Shown here: one piece after another, positions 22,785 to 30,156 of the stretch
Position numbering within the stretch: position 1 is the first letter of the stretch
Layout: every line of letters starts with the position of its first letter
Assembly (NCBI RefSeq): GCF_017876625.1
Contig: NZ_JAGIOH010000001.1
Location: forward strand, 6,531,501-6,595,500
Source of the DNA: Streptomyces syringium
GTDB lineage: Bacteria > Actinomycetota > Actinomycetes > Streptomycetales > Streptomycetaceae
Direction: 5' to 3'
DNA length: 64,000 nucleotides
Translations under genes and position numbers: made by a program
The notes under the pieces: generated by a model
What the model was told of the DNA's origin: nothing
What the model saw: the letters and a program-made list of their open reading frames with translations, nothing else
The model's database searches: none

Positions 22785-24950
22785 ATGGGCAGTGCCGAGA
22801 CATTCCGGCCCGAGCCCGGCCGGATCCCGGCCGGGCGCACCGACCGGCACCAGCCGGGCAGCCTGCTGGACGTCCTGAGCGTCGCCGCGGTCGTCCTGGA
22901 CCAGGACGGCCGCATCGTGCTGTGGAGCCCCCAGGCCGAGGAGCTGTTCGGCTGGAGCCCGGCGGAGGCACTCGGGTCGTTCGCCGCCCGGCTGCTGGTC
23001 GGCGAGGAGGACTTCGAGACGGTTCTCGCGGAGTTCGCCCGGGTGGTCAGCGAGGGCGGCGGCTGGTCCGGTGTCTTCCCCGCCCGGCACAAGAACGGCA
23101 GCTCCCGGCTGATCGAGCTGCGCACCATGCGGCTGGAGGACGAGGACGGCAGGCTGTACGCCCTCGGGATGTCCACCGACCAGGCGGTCCTGCGGGACGT
23201 CGAACGGGACCTGGCGCTGTCGCTCCGGCTGGTGGCCCAGTCCCCGATCGGGCTCGCCGTGCTGGACACCGAGCTGCGGTACGTGCTGGTCAACCCCGCA
23301 CTGGAACGCATCAACGACCTGCCCGCCGAGCGGCACATCGGCCGGCACGTCCGGGAGGCCCTGCCGTACGCGGACACCGAACAGATCGAGTCCGCGATGC
23401 GCCGGGTCATGGAGACCGGCAACCCGCTGCTCGACGAGTTCTCCGTCGGCCGCCCCGTGGGCAGCGGCGTCGGCCCCGACCGGGCGCTGCTGGTCTCCTA
23501 CTACCGGCTGGAGGACCCCGGCGGCCGCCCCCTGGGCCTCGCCACCTCCGTCGTGGACGTCACCGACCGGCACCGCGCGGCCGCCGAGGCACGCCGCAGA
23601 CTGTCCCTCGTCGCCGACGCCTCCGTACTGATCGGCACCACCCTCGACCTCGACCAGACCGCCCGGGAGCTCGCCGAGGTCGTCGTGCCCGACCTGGCGG
23701 ACGTGGCCGCCGTCGACGTCCTCGACACCGTCCTGGGGGGCACCCGCTCCGGCTCCGTACCCGACGGGCAGGCGGCCGTCTTCCGCGCGCTGGCCGTGGC
23801 GGCGGGCGACACCGCCGAGGCCGCCGAGGCCGTCCGCGCGGCCGACCCCCCGGGGCAGATCGCGAAGTACGACGCCGACCGGCTGGTCACCCAGTGCGTC
23901 AGCACCGGCCGCCCCGTCCACATCGCCCACGTCACCGCCGCCGACCTGCCGCGCATCGCCCGGGACAAGGACGCCGTCCGCCTGCTGGCCGACGCCGGGC
24001 TGCACTCGTACATGGCGGTGCCGCTGATCGCCCGGGGCGAGGTGCTCGGCGCCCTCGACCTCAAACGCATCGGCAACCCGGCGCCCTTCGGCGAGGACGA
24101 CGTCGTCCTCGCCGGTGAACTGGCCGCCCGCGCCGCGGTCTGCATCGACAACGCCCGCTGGTACCAGCGCGAACGCGCCACCGCCCTCACCCTCCAGCGC
24201 GATCTGCTGCCGCACCGGCCCCCGCGGCTGGCCGGCCTGGACATCGCCTACCGCTACCAGCCCGCCGGGCTCGCCACCAACGTCGGCGGCGACTGGTTCG
24301 ACGCCATCCCGCAATCCGACGGCAAGAGCGCCCTCGTCGTCGGCGATGTGATGGGCAGCGGCATCAACGCCGCCGCGGCGATGGGACAGCTGCGCACCGC
24401 CGCCCGCACCCTGACCGGCCTCGGCCTCGACCCGGCACAGGTGCTGCGCCACCTCGACGACACCGCCTCCGGGCTCGACCAGATGATCGCCACCTGCGTC
24501 TACGCCGTCTACGACCCCGGGCAGGGGCGGGCCCACGTGGCCAACGCCGGGCACCTGCCGCCCGTCGTCCTCCGCCCCGGCCGCCGTCCCGAACTGGTCG
24601 AACTCCCCACCGGGGCCCCGCTCGGCGTCGGCGGCATCCCCTTCGAGAGCGTCACTGTGGAGCTGGCCCCCGGCGACCAGCTGATCCTCTACACCGACGG
24701 CCTGGTGGAGACCCGCGACGAGGCCATCGACTCCCGCCTGGAGACCCTGCTCGCCCTGCTCGACGGCCCGCCCCGGGAGCCGGAGGCCACCTGCGACCTG
24801 CTGCTGAAGGACCTGCCCGAGGGCAATGACGACGACGTCGCCCTGCTCATCGCGCGGGTCCGCACCGAGCGGGACCCGGTCAGCGAGCCGCTTCCCCCGT
24901 CTTTGGCGTCTCCGGCTGCTCCGGCTGCTCCGGAGTCGCCCGCACCGTGA
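22785..24950 (+). CDS. PAS-PAS-GAF-SpoIIE serine phosphatase
   Basis: This 721-residue signalling protein has a PAS domain at about 25-130 (VVLDQDGRIVLWSPQAEELF), a second PAS at about 145-260 (LAVLDTELRYVLVNPALERI), a GAF domain at about 270-450 (LVADASVLIGTTLDLDQTAR), and a PP2C/SpoIIE phosphatase at about 470-690. The phosphatase carries GGDWFDAI and VGDVMGSG metal-binding motifs and ends with NDDDVALLIARV. It should dephosphorylate an anti-anti-sigma factor in response to a sensed signal. GGGAGGA precedes the ATG. Its last 71 bases overlap the convergent P450 gene. Confidence 0.92.
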   Translation: MGSAETFRPEPGRIPAGRTDRHQPGSLLDVLSVAAVVLDQDGRIVLWSPQAEELFGWSPAEALGSFAARLLVGEEDFETVLAEFARVVSEGGGWSGVFPARHKNGSSRLIELRTMRLEDEDGRLYALGMSTDQAVLRDVERDLALSLRLVAQSPIGLAVLDTELRYVLVNPALERINDLPAERHIGRHVREALPYADTEQIESAMRRVMETGNPLLDEFSVGRPVGSGVGPDRALLVSYYRLEDPGGRPLGLATSVVDVTDRHRAAAEARRRLSLVADASVLIGTTLDLDQTARELAEVVVPDLADVAAVDVLDTVLGGTRSGSVPDGQAAVFRALAVAAGDTAEAAEAVRAADPPGQIAKYDADRLVTQCVSTGRPVHIAHVTAADLPRIARDKDAVRLLADAGLHSYMAVPLIARGEVLGALDLKRIGNPAPFGEDDVVLAGELAARAAVCIDNARWYQRERATALTLQRDLLPHRPPRLAGLDIAYRYQPAGLATNVGGDWFDAIPQSDGKSALVVGDVMGSGINAAAAMGQLRTAARTLTGLGLDPAQVLRHLDDTASGLDQMIATCVYAVYDPGQGRAHVANAGHLPPVVLRPGRRPELVELPTGAPLGVGGIPFESVTVELAPGDQLILYTDGLVETRDEAIDSRLETLLALLDGPPREPEATCDLLLKDLPEGNDDDVALLIARVRTERDPVSEPLPPSLASPAAPAAPESPAP

Positions 24951-26151
24951 CGGGCAGCTCCCTGAGGGCGTGCGAGCGGAACGAGGTGCGCCAGCGCAGC
25001 CGGTCGGCAGGGACGGCGAGCTCCAGGCGGGGGAAGCGGCGCAGCAGCGTCTCCAGCGCGATCTGGATCTCCATCCGGGCCAGCGGCGCCCCGAGACAGT
25101 AGTGGATGCCCTGGCCGAGCGCGAGATGCGCCTTGTCCGCCCGGTGGATGTCGAAGCGGTCCGGGTCCGGGTAGCGGGCGGGGTCGCGGTGGGCGGAGGC
25201 CAGGCAGAGCAGCACCGTGTCGCCGACCGGGATCCGTACCCCGCCGAACTCGACGGGCTCGGTGGGGAAGCGGCGGATGGCCATCTGGTTGGGGTGCGCG
25301 TAGCGCAGCAGCTCCTCGACGGCCGCGGGCAGCAGCCCCGGGTCGGCCCGTACCTCGGCGAGCTGGCCGGGGTGGTTCAGCAGGGTCAGCAGACCGCCGC
25401 TGATCAGGTGCTGGGCGTTCTCGCTGCCGGCCATGAGGATCAGGAAGGCGAGGGAGACCAGCTCGTCCTCACTGAGCCGGTCGCCGTCGTCGCGGGCGGC
25501 GATGAGCGCCGAGAGGAGGTCGTCGCCGGGCGCCGCCCGGCGGGCCGCGACGAGGTCCACCAGGAAGCGGTGGATGTGGTCCACGGCCTCCACGATCTGC
25601 CCCGGGTGCTCGGGGGCGAGCATGGTCCCGACCCGTTCCGAGAAGGGCCGGCGGTCCGCCTCCGGCACCCCGAGCAGATCCCCGATGACGACCAGCGGCA
25701 GCGGATTGGCGAACGCGGCGACGATGTCGACGGGGTCCTCACCGTCGGCGAGTCCGGCGGCGAGCTTATCGGCGAGCCGGTCCGCCGCGGCCTGTACGCA
25801 CCCCCGCAGGTCCTCGACGCGCCGCGGGGTGAAGCCCTTCGAGACCAGCCGGCGCAGCCGCAGATGGTCCTCGGGGTCGATGTTGAGGAGATTGGCGTCC
25901 AGCGCCGGGGGCAGGGAGAAGCCCTTGTAGCCCACGCCGGAGCGGTCCTTGTTGACCGACAGCCGCGGATCGGTGATACCGGCGCGCACATCGGCCTCCC
26001 GGGTCACGAGCCAGACGGGGGAGCCGTCCGGCAGCGCGATCCGGTGCACGGGCGCGGCCTCGCGCAGCCGCGCGTAGGCGGGGTAGGGGTCGGCGAAGAA
26101 GGACCCCGTGAAGGGCTGGGGGAGAGCGGGGGACTCGGTCCGGTCTGTCAT
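24880..26151 (-). CDS. Cytochrome P450 with an atypical I-helix, last gene of cassette 1
   Basis: This 423-residue class I P450 has the heme-ligand loop LGQGIHYCLG (Cys352; Phe replaced by Leu at the first position), ExxR in EELLR (Glu280, Arg283), and an I-helix sequence AGSENA at 241-246. The usual acid-Thr pair is Glu244 and Asn245, so the oxygen-activating Thr is Asn. A few macrolide P450s also lack this Thr. The start codon overlaps the stop of the upstream DUF6545 gene as ATGA, so translation is coupled. Its substrate may be a signal or metabolite linked to that membrane protein. No ferredoxin gene is adjacent. Confidence 0.92.
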   Translation of the reverse strand: MTDRTESPALPQPFTGSFFADPYPAYARLREAAPVHRIALPDGSPVWLVTREADVRAGITDPRLSVNKDRSGVGYKGFSLPPALDANLLNIDPEDHLRLRRLVSKGFTPRRVEDLRGCVQAAADRLADKLAAGLADGEDPVDIVAAFANPLPLVVIGDLLGVPEADRRPFSERVGTMLAPEHPGQIVEAVDHIHRFLVDLVAARRAAPGDDLLSALIAARDDGDRLSEDELVSLAFLILMAGSENAQHLISGGLLTLLNHPGQLAEVRADPGLLPAAVEELLRYAHPNQMAIRRFPTEPVEFGGVRIPVGDTVLLCLASAHRDPARYPDPDRFDIHRADKAHLALGQGIHYCLGAPLARMEIQIALETLLRRFPRLELAVPADRLRWRTSFRSHALRELPVTVRATPEQPEQPETPKTGEAAR

Positions 26152-27353
26152 GCGGTCTGCTCCGACGAGGCGTGGCTGAGCGGGATACGGGCGAGGGTGT
26201 CCGCCACGACCGGGGACGTGGCGAAGGCGCGGGCCAGCGTGCGCTGGAAGGACAGCTCGGCGGCCAGGTCCTGGGGTTCGGCGGCGAGCGGGGTGCTCGC
26301 ATGCTCGGCGGGCCGCAGGCCGTGCTCCTTCGCCCGCAGGGCGGCGGCGAGCAGCGCGGCCTCGACGGTCGCGGCGAGGTCGTCGCCCGTCAGCCCGGCC
26401 TCCGCGGCCCGGCTCCGCGCGGTGTCCGCGACGGCGGGGTCCATCCAGGTCCGCAGGGCCCACTGGGCGTCCCGGATCTCGATCACCGTGCGGTACACCC
26501 GGGTGCGCCGGTCCGCGTCCGGCTCCAGTTCGAGCACCGGCTCGGGCACCTGGGCGGTCAGGACCCGGTGCAGGGGCCGTAGTTCGCCGTGGGCCCGGCG
26601 CAGATCGATCCGTGCCCACAGGGCGCTGAGGGAGCGCCCCCAGTCGGGCATCGTCCAGCCCGCCGTCTTCCCGATCGTGTTGACCGTGACGGCGATCGGC
26701 ACGATCGGCTCCCAGGCGTGGCCCGTCGTGCCGAACTGCCCGGCGACGATGTCGGCGGCCCGGCAGCCCGCGTAGAGCAGACCGGCGGGCAGGGTGAGGG
26801 CCACGAGCCGCAGCCCGCGGCGCAACCACGGGGTGGGCGCGATGTTGGCGTAGCGCCAGCACAGGATGCACACGTCGATCTGATTCCAGGCGTAGGCGAT
26901 CAGGTAGACGGTGAGGTACGCGGGGTAGAACTGCGCCCTGCTCAGCGCGAAGTCGGTGGGGCGCTCGTGGAGCTCGGTGGCCACGGAGAACAGCGTCACC
27001 ATGACGAGGACGGTGGCGCCGATGCCGATGAGGCGCGGCGTCGCCTTGCGCCAGGCGACTTTCCGTTCGTAGGTGAGGTGCAGCAGGACGAGCTGCTGGC
27101 AGGCGGTCAGGAGCATGACGCAGCTCTGGGTGAACAGGCCCGAGAAGTTACGGATGCCCACCGCCTCGCTGGTCGCCACCCAGACCGCCGGGGTCGACAC
27201 GGTGAAGATCAGGAAGGGTATGAAGAAGTTGCCGGCGAGGGCCCATTGCGCGGGGGAGCGGTCGACGCGCAGGACTCTGGCCTTGTAGAGGAACGCCAGG
27301 AGGTTCACCGCGGCGCACGTCGGATACATGACGCTGTTCAGGGTGTTGTTCAT
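26148..27353 (-). CDS. DUF6545 (MAB_1171c-like) 7-TM membrane protein, cassette 1
   Basis: This 401-residue protein has about seven hydrophobic helices in the first 230 residues, then a cytosolic helical domain. It matches the paralogue at 30157: QSCVML/QSCVMA in helix 3, WLRRGLR after helix 5, and VIEIRDAQWALR versus VIEIRDGQLALR in the tail. Databases call such proteins a putative transporter, but seven helices plus a soluble domain would also suit a receptor. The start overlaps the IrrE-like gene stop and its stop overlaps the P450 start, each as ATGA. The function is unproven. Confidence 0.8.
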   Translation of the reverse strand: MNNTLNSVMYPTCAAVNLLAFLYKARVLRVDRSPAQWALAGNFFIPFLIFTVSTPAVWVATSEAVGIRNFSGLFTQSCVMLLTACQQLVLLHLTYERKVAWRKATPRLIGIGATVLVMVTLFSVATELHERPTDFALSRAQFYPAYLTVYLIAYAWNQIDVCILCWRYANIAPTPWLRRGLRLVALTLPAGLLYAGCRAADIVAGQFGTTGHAWEPIVPIAVTVNTIGKTAGWTMPDWGRSLSALWARIDLRRAHGELRPLHRVLTAQVPEPVLELEPDADRRTRVYRTVIEIRDAQWALRTWMDPAVADTARSRAAEAGLTGDDLAATVEAALLAAALRAKEHGLRPAEHASTPLAAEPQDLAAELSFQRTLARAFATSPVVADTLARIPLSHASSEQTA

Positions 27354-27928
27354 TCGTTCCGTTCGTCTCGCTCACGGGCCGGGCGCTCCAGCGCGGACAG
27401 CCGGGCCGCGAGTTCCGCGGCCTCCGGTGGTACCTCCCAGACGCGTTGCGTGGTCCAGGTACCGATCCGCCGGCCGAGGAGGGAGCCGATGAACTCGGCC
27501 TCGCGCTCGGCCGGCGAGTGCGCGTGCTCCCGGCCCAGGACCCGCTGGACCAGCTCCGGGTCGAGGGAGGGCAGCAGCAACCGGGTCGCCTCGGGGGTCA
27601 TCACCGGGGCCGCCTCGTGGTCGCAGACGAAATGCCCGATCTCATGGAGGATCACCTGGCGTTGGTGAATGGGCGCGAGCCGCTCCTCGAACGCGATGAA
27701 GTCCCGTTCCTCCGCCGATACCCACATTCCGTCGGGGCTGCCGGGCGGAAGCGCGAGCGGCACCAGGTGAATGGGCCGGCCGAACCGCTCGCCGAGATGG
27801 TCGCAGAGCGACTGAATGGTCAGTTCGCCCGGCGGAAGCCGGAGCGCGCGCACGCGCTCCTCGCAATCGAGCCGGAACGAGGTGAATTCACGGTCCGGCT
27901 CTTTCCGGCGCCAGCGCATCACCATCAT
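27350..27928 (-). CDS. ImmA/IrrE-family Zn metallopeptidase, cassette 1
   Basis: This 192-residue protein has the zinc motif HEIGH at 95-99 in QVILHEIGHFVCDH, and a later REAEFIGSLL segment that supplies the third Glu ligand. In ICEBs1 ImmA and in Deinococcus IrrE, such peptidases cleave a partner XRE repressor. Here the partner gene lies directly upstream and overlaps it by 4 bp (ATGA). NCBI-style names call it a toxin component, but regulation by proteolysis fits better. The membrane-protein gene begins within its stop codon. Confidence 0.85.
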   Translation of the reverse strand: MMVMRWRRKEPDREFTSFRLDCEERVRALRLPPGELTIQSLCDHLGERFGRPIHLVPLALPPGSPDGMWVSAEERDFIAFEERLAPIHQRQVILHEIGHFVCDHEAAPVMTPEATRLLLPSLDPELVQRVLGREHAHSPAEREAEFIGSLLGRRIGTWTTQRVWEVPPEAAELAARLSALERPARERDERNE

Positions 27929-28446
27929 CTACGGTCGTCGTTCGAAGCCGGCGGCCCGGGCGGCGCCGGAAGGTCCCGTAACTCGTTCTGCGCCTTCGCC
28001 GCGGAGGCGAGGATCTCCTGGAGCAGCCCCGACAGCCGGTCCACCGGCGGCGCGTGGCCGGCCCCGGGGGAGCCGTGGGAGGCGGTGCGCAGGGCCACGC
28101 CCTCCACGCGCTGGGTCCGCAGCACGCGCAGGGTCTCCAGCTCCTCGTTCACCTGGTGGAAGACCTGCTCGTCCAGGAAGTACGCGTCGCGGGAAATGCC
28201 CAGGCTGTAGGAGACCTTGAGGAGGGTCTCCAGCGTGAGGTTCGAGCCGTCGGCGGATTCCGCGTGGGAGAGCGTGCGCTTGGAGACGCCCGCGCGCTCG
28301 GCCAAACCGGCCAGGGTGAAGGGGCCTTCGGGGTGGTGCTGGCGCACGTACCGCAGCCGACGGGCGATCTCGGCCTTCGCCGTCTGGATGCGCTGCTCCA
28401 GGGAGGGCCGTGTGGACGCCTCCGGAGCCCCTCCCCCCTGATTCAT
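27925..28446 (-). CDS. XRE-family helix-turn-helix regulator, cassette 1
   Basis: This 173-residue protein has an XRE DNA-binding domain at about 31-90 (FTLAGLAERAGVSKRTLSHAE, then LLKVSYSLGISRDAYF), followed by a helical extension to residue 173 rich in Glu, Leu and Pro. It is the first gene of the operon and the likely substrate of the peptidase it overlaps. Its start is after GGGGGGAGG-like sequence. A perfect inverted repeat at 28674-28696 lies in the upstream intergenic region, shared with panD. Confidence 0.85.
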   Translation of the reverse strand: MNQGGGAPEASTRPSLEQRIQTAKAEIARRLRYVRQHHPEGPFTLAGLAERAGVSKRTLSHAESADGSNLTLETLLKVSYSLGISRDAYFLDEQVFHQVNEELETLRVLRTQRVEGVALRTASHGSPGAGHAPPVDRLSGLLQEILASAAKAQNELRDLPAPPGPPASNDDRR

Positions 28447-28842
28447 CCTTCAACCTCTCGGATGTCGACGCGCGGCACGGTGGGCGCCGCGGCGCGGCGG
28501 TGTGCCAACCGGAGGACTCTAACTTCCTGGTGAAGCCCCTAGCCAGTCGCCGGCCGGCCGTTGCTCGGCCGCGGACCGGCCCCTCGCGCGGCGACGGCAC
28601 CGGCGTGCGGATCGAATGCCCGGCTTACTGGCGGTGCATACGGATTTGAGGTCGCGTGCGAGTGCAATATGTTGCAACTTCGATGCAGCAAGTTGCGATG
28701 ACCGGATCCGGATGACTAACGTCCCCGGTGTTGCGTGCGGCGGTCACTCAGAGCCACGGGGGTGCATTGAGTGACGCCGCCGTTCCTTTTTCCCGCGGAC
28801 TCGAAAGTCTGTGCGCGTAAAAGCGCGTAAAATACGGACACC
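28447..28842. other. Divergent promoter region between cassette 1 and panD
   Basis: These 396 bases hold no gene that I can support. The middle (28650-28720) is unusually AT-rich for this genome and carries the inverted repeat described separately, with several GTTGCA/TGCAA words. The panD-proximal end contains GCGTAAAATACGGACACC, a likely -10 region and weak ribosome site. Confidence 0.5.
28674..28696. promoter_or_regulatory. Inverted repeat GCAACTT-N9-AAGTTGC, candidate XRE operator
   Basis: Perfect 7-bp arms with a 9-base spacer inside the AT-rich region between the cassette 1 xre and panD. Flanking bases (TGTTGCAACTT and AAGTTGCGA) extend the partial symmetry. The size and spacing suit a dimeric HTH regulator. 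Confidence 0.5.
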
Positions 28843-29259
28843 ATGTACCGCACCATGATGAAGTCCAAGATCCATCGCGCCACCGTGACCCAGGCGGACC
28901 TGCACTATGTGGGTTCCCTGACGATCGACGCCGATCTGATGGAAGCCGCCGACCTGCTGCCCGGCGAGAAGGTCGACATCGTCGACATCGACAACGGCGC
29001 CCGGCTGTCGACCTATGTCATCGAGGGGCCCCGCGGCTCCGGGGTGATCGGCATCAACGGCGCCGCCGCGCGTCTGATCAGCCCCGGTGACCTGGTCATC
29101 ATCATCGCCTACGGCTCGATGGACAGCACGGAGGCCGCCGCCTTCGAGCCCCGGGTCGTCTTCGTCGACGAGCGCAACGCCGTCGTCGACCTCGGCAGCG
29201 ATCCGGCCGCCGTCCCGGACGGGTCCGGTCTGCGCCGGGGCGACCTCGTCGAGAGCTGA
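28843..29259 (+). CDS. panD: Aspartate 1-decarboxylase
   Basis: This 138-residue pyruvoyl enzyme converts L-aspartate to beta-alanine for pantothenate and coenzyme A. The self-cleavage site Gly24-Ser25 lies in HYVGSLTIDADLM, giving the pyruvoyl group on the alpha chain. The motifs MMKSKIHRATVTQADL and IVDIDNGARLSTYVI match the family. The start is the usual one for this family, with a poor ribosome site. It is transcribed away from the P450 cassette and is followed by repeat R1. Confidence 0.97.
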   Translation: MYRTMMKSKIHRATVTQADLHYVGSLTIDADLMEAADLLPGEKVDIVDIDNGARLSTYVIEGPRGSGVIGINGAAARLISPGDLVIIIAYGSMDSTEAAAFEPRVVFVDERNAVVDLGSDPAAVPDGSGLRRGDLVES

Positions 29260-29273
29260 GCTCAGCCGAATCA

Positions 29274-29318
29274 AGCCCGTCCGGCGATTGAGGACACCGC
29301 CGCGCAGCGGAGGTGCAC
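29274..29318 (+). repeat. Dispersed intergenic repeat R1, copy 4
   Basis: Forty-five bases identical, except for one position, to the minus-strand unit at 4365-4409. It lies in the convergent gap after panD. The upstream ATCA extends the match to the copies at 4418 and 7764. Confidence 0.85.
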
Positions 29319-29371
29319 ACGCCACGGCCCGCAGGGGCAAGCGCGCACCTGGGAACACCGGCTCCGCTCCG

Positions 29372-30109
29372 TCACCCGCCGGAGCATGCCGCCTCCGCCA
29401 CGGCGCGAGCCGTCAGCTCCCCGGCCCGGCGCACGCGCTCGTCCTCGCTCGGACGGCAGCGGCCGAGCTCCGGGTCGTACGCCGCCATGATGGCGCCCGC
29501 GTGGTCGGCCCCCACCTCGTCGAGGCGGGCCGACCAGCCGTGCGTCTCCAGGGCCGCCACCAGATCGCGGGAGAACGTGACGTCGATCTGTTCGTCCGCC
29601 GTGCCGTGCACCAGACGGACCGGCACCGGTGACGCGGCGGGGCCGGCGGCCAGATCGACCAGGGGCACGTGCCCCGTCGACCGCGCCGGACGGTCGTACC
29701 GCGAGGCGATCCCCACGACAGCCCGGGGACGCCAGCCGTCGGCCACCTCCGGGTGCAGCGCGACCCCCAGCGCGGCGGAGGCCCCCGCCGACCAGCCGGC
29801 GAGCACGATCCGGTCCGCGTCGCCGCCGTGCTCGGCGGCCCGCGCGCGGACGAAGTCCAGCGAGCCGAGCAGATCCGCGCGCCCGCCGTCGGCCGCGTCG
29901 GAACGCCAGTCCGGCGCGAAGACGAGCACCCCGTGGGCCGCGACCTCCCGCGCGAGCGGCATGAGGATGTCCCGCTCGTCGGGGCCTATCCCGTGCCACA
30001 ACAACACCGTCGGCAACGGCGCCGGGGCACTCTCCGGCCGGTAGACGTCGATGGACTTGCCGTGGGGCGCCAGGGCGAGCCGCTGCTCGACACCGCTGCG
30101 TACGGGCAT
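29372..30109 (-). CDS. Alpha/beta hydrolase (esterase/dipeptidyl-peptidase-like)
   Basis: This 245-residue protein has an oxyanion loop LLWHGIGPDERD at about 34-45, a nucleophile elbow GWSAGAS with Ser at about 105, an Asp in GTADEQID and a His in VGADHAGAI. It is a compact single-domain carboxylesterase-like enzyme. The ATG at 30109 was chosen because GAAGG lies 6 bases upstream. It is the gene downstream of cassette 2 on the same strand, with only a 47-bp gap, so it may be expressed with it, taking the place held by the P450 in cassette 1. Confidence 0.82.
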   Translation of the reverse strand: MPVRSGVEQRLALAPHGKSIDVYRPESAPAPLPTVLLWHGIGPDERDILMPLAREVAAHGVLVFAPDWRSDAADGGRADLLGSLDFVRARAAEHGGDADRIVLAGWSAGASAALGVALHPEVADGWRPRAVVGIASRYDRPARSTGHVPLVDLAAGPAASPVPVRLVHGTADEQIDVTFSRDLVAALETHGWSARLDEVGADHAGAIMAAYDPELGRCRPSEDERVRRAGELTARAVAEAACSGG

Positions 30110-30156
30110 GCCGGACCTTCCGATCGGGAACGGAAACCTCACAAGTCGTCACGCTA

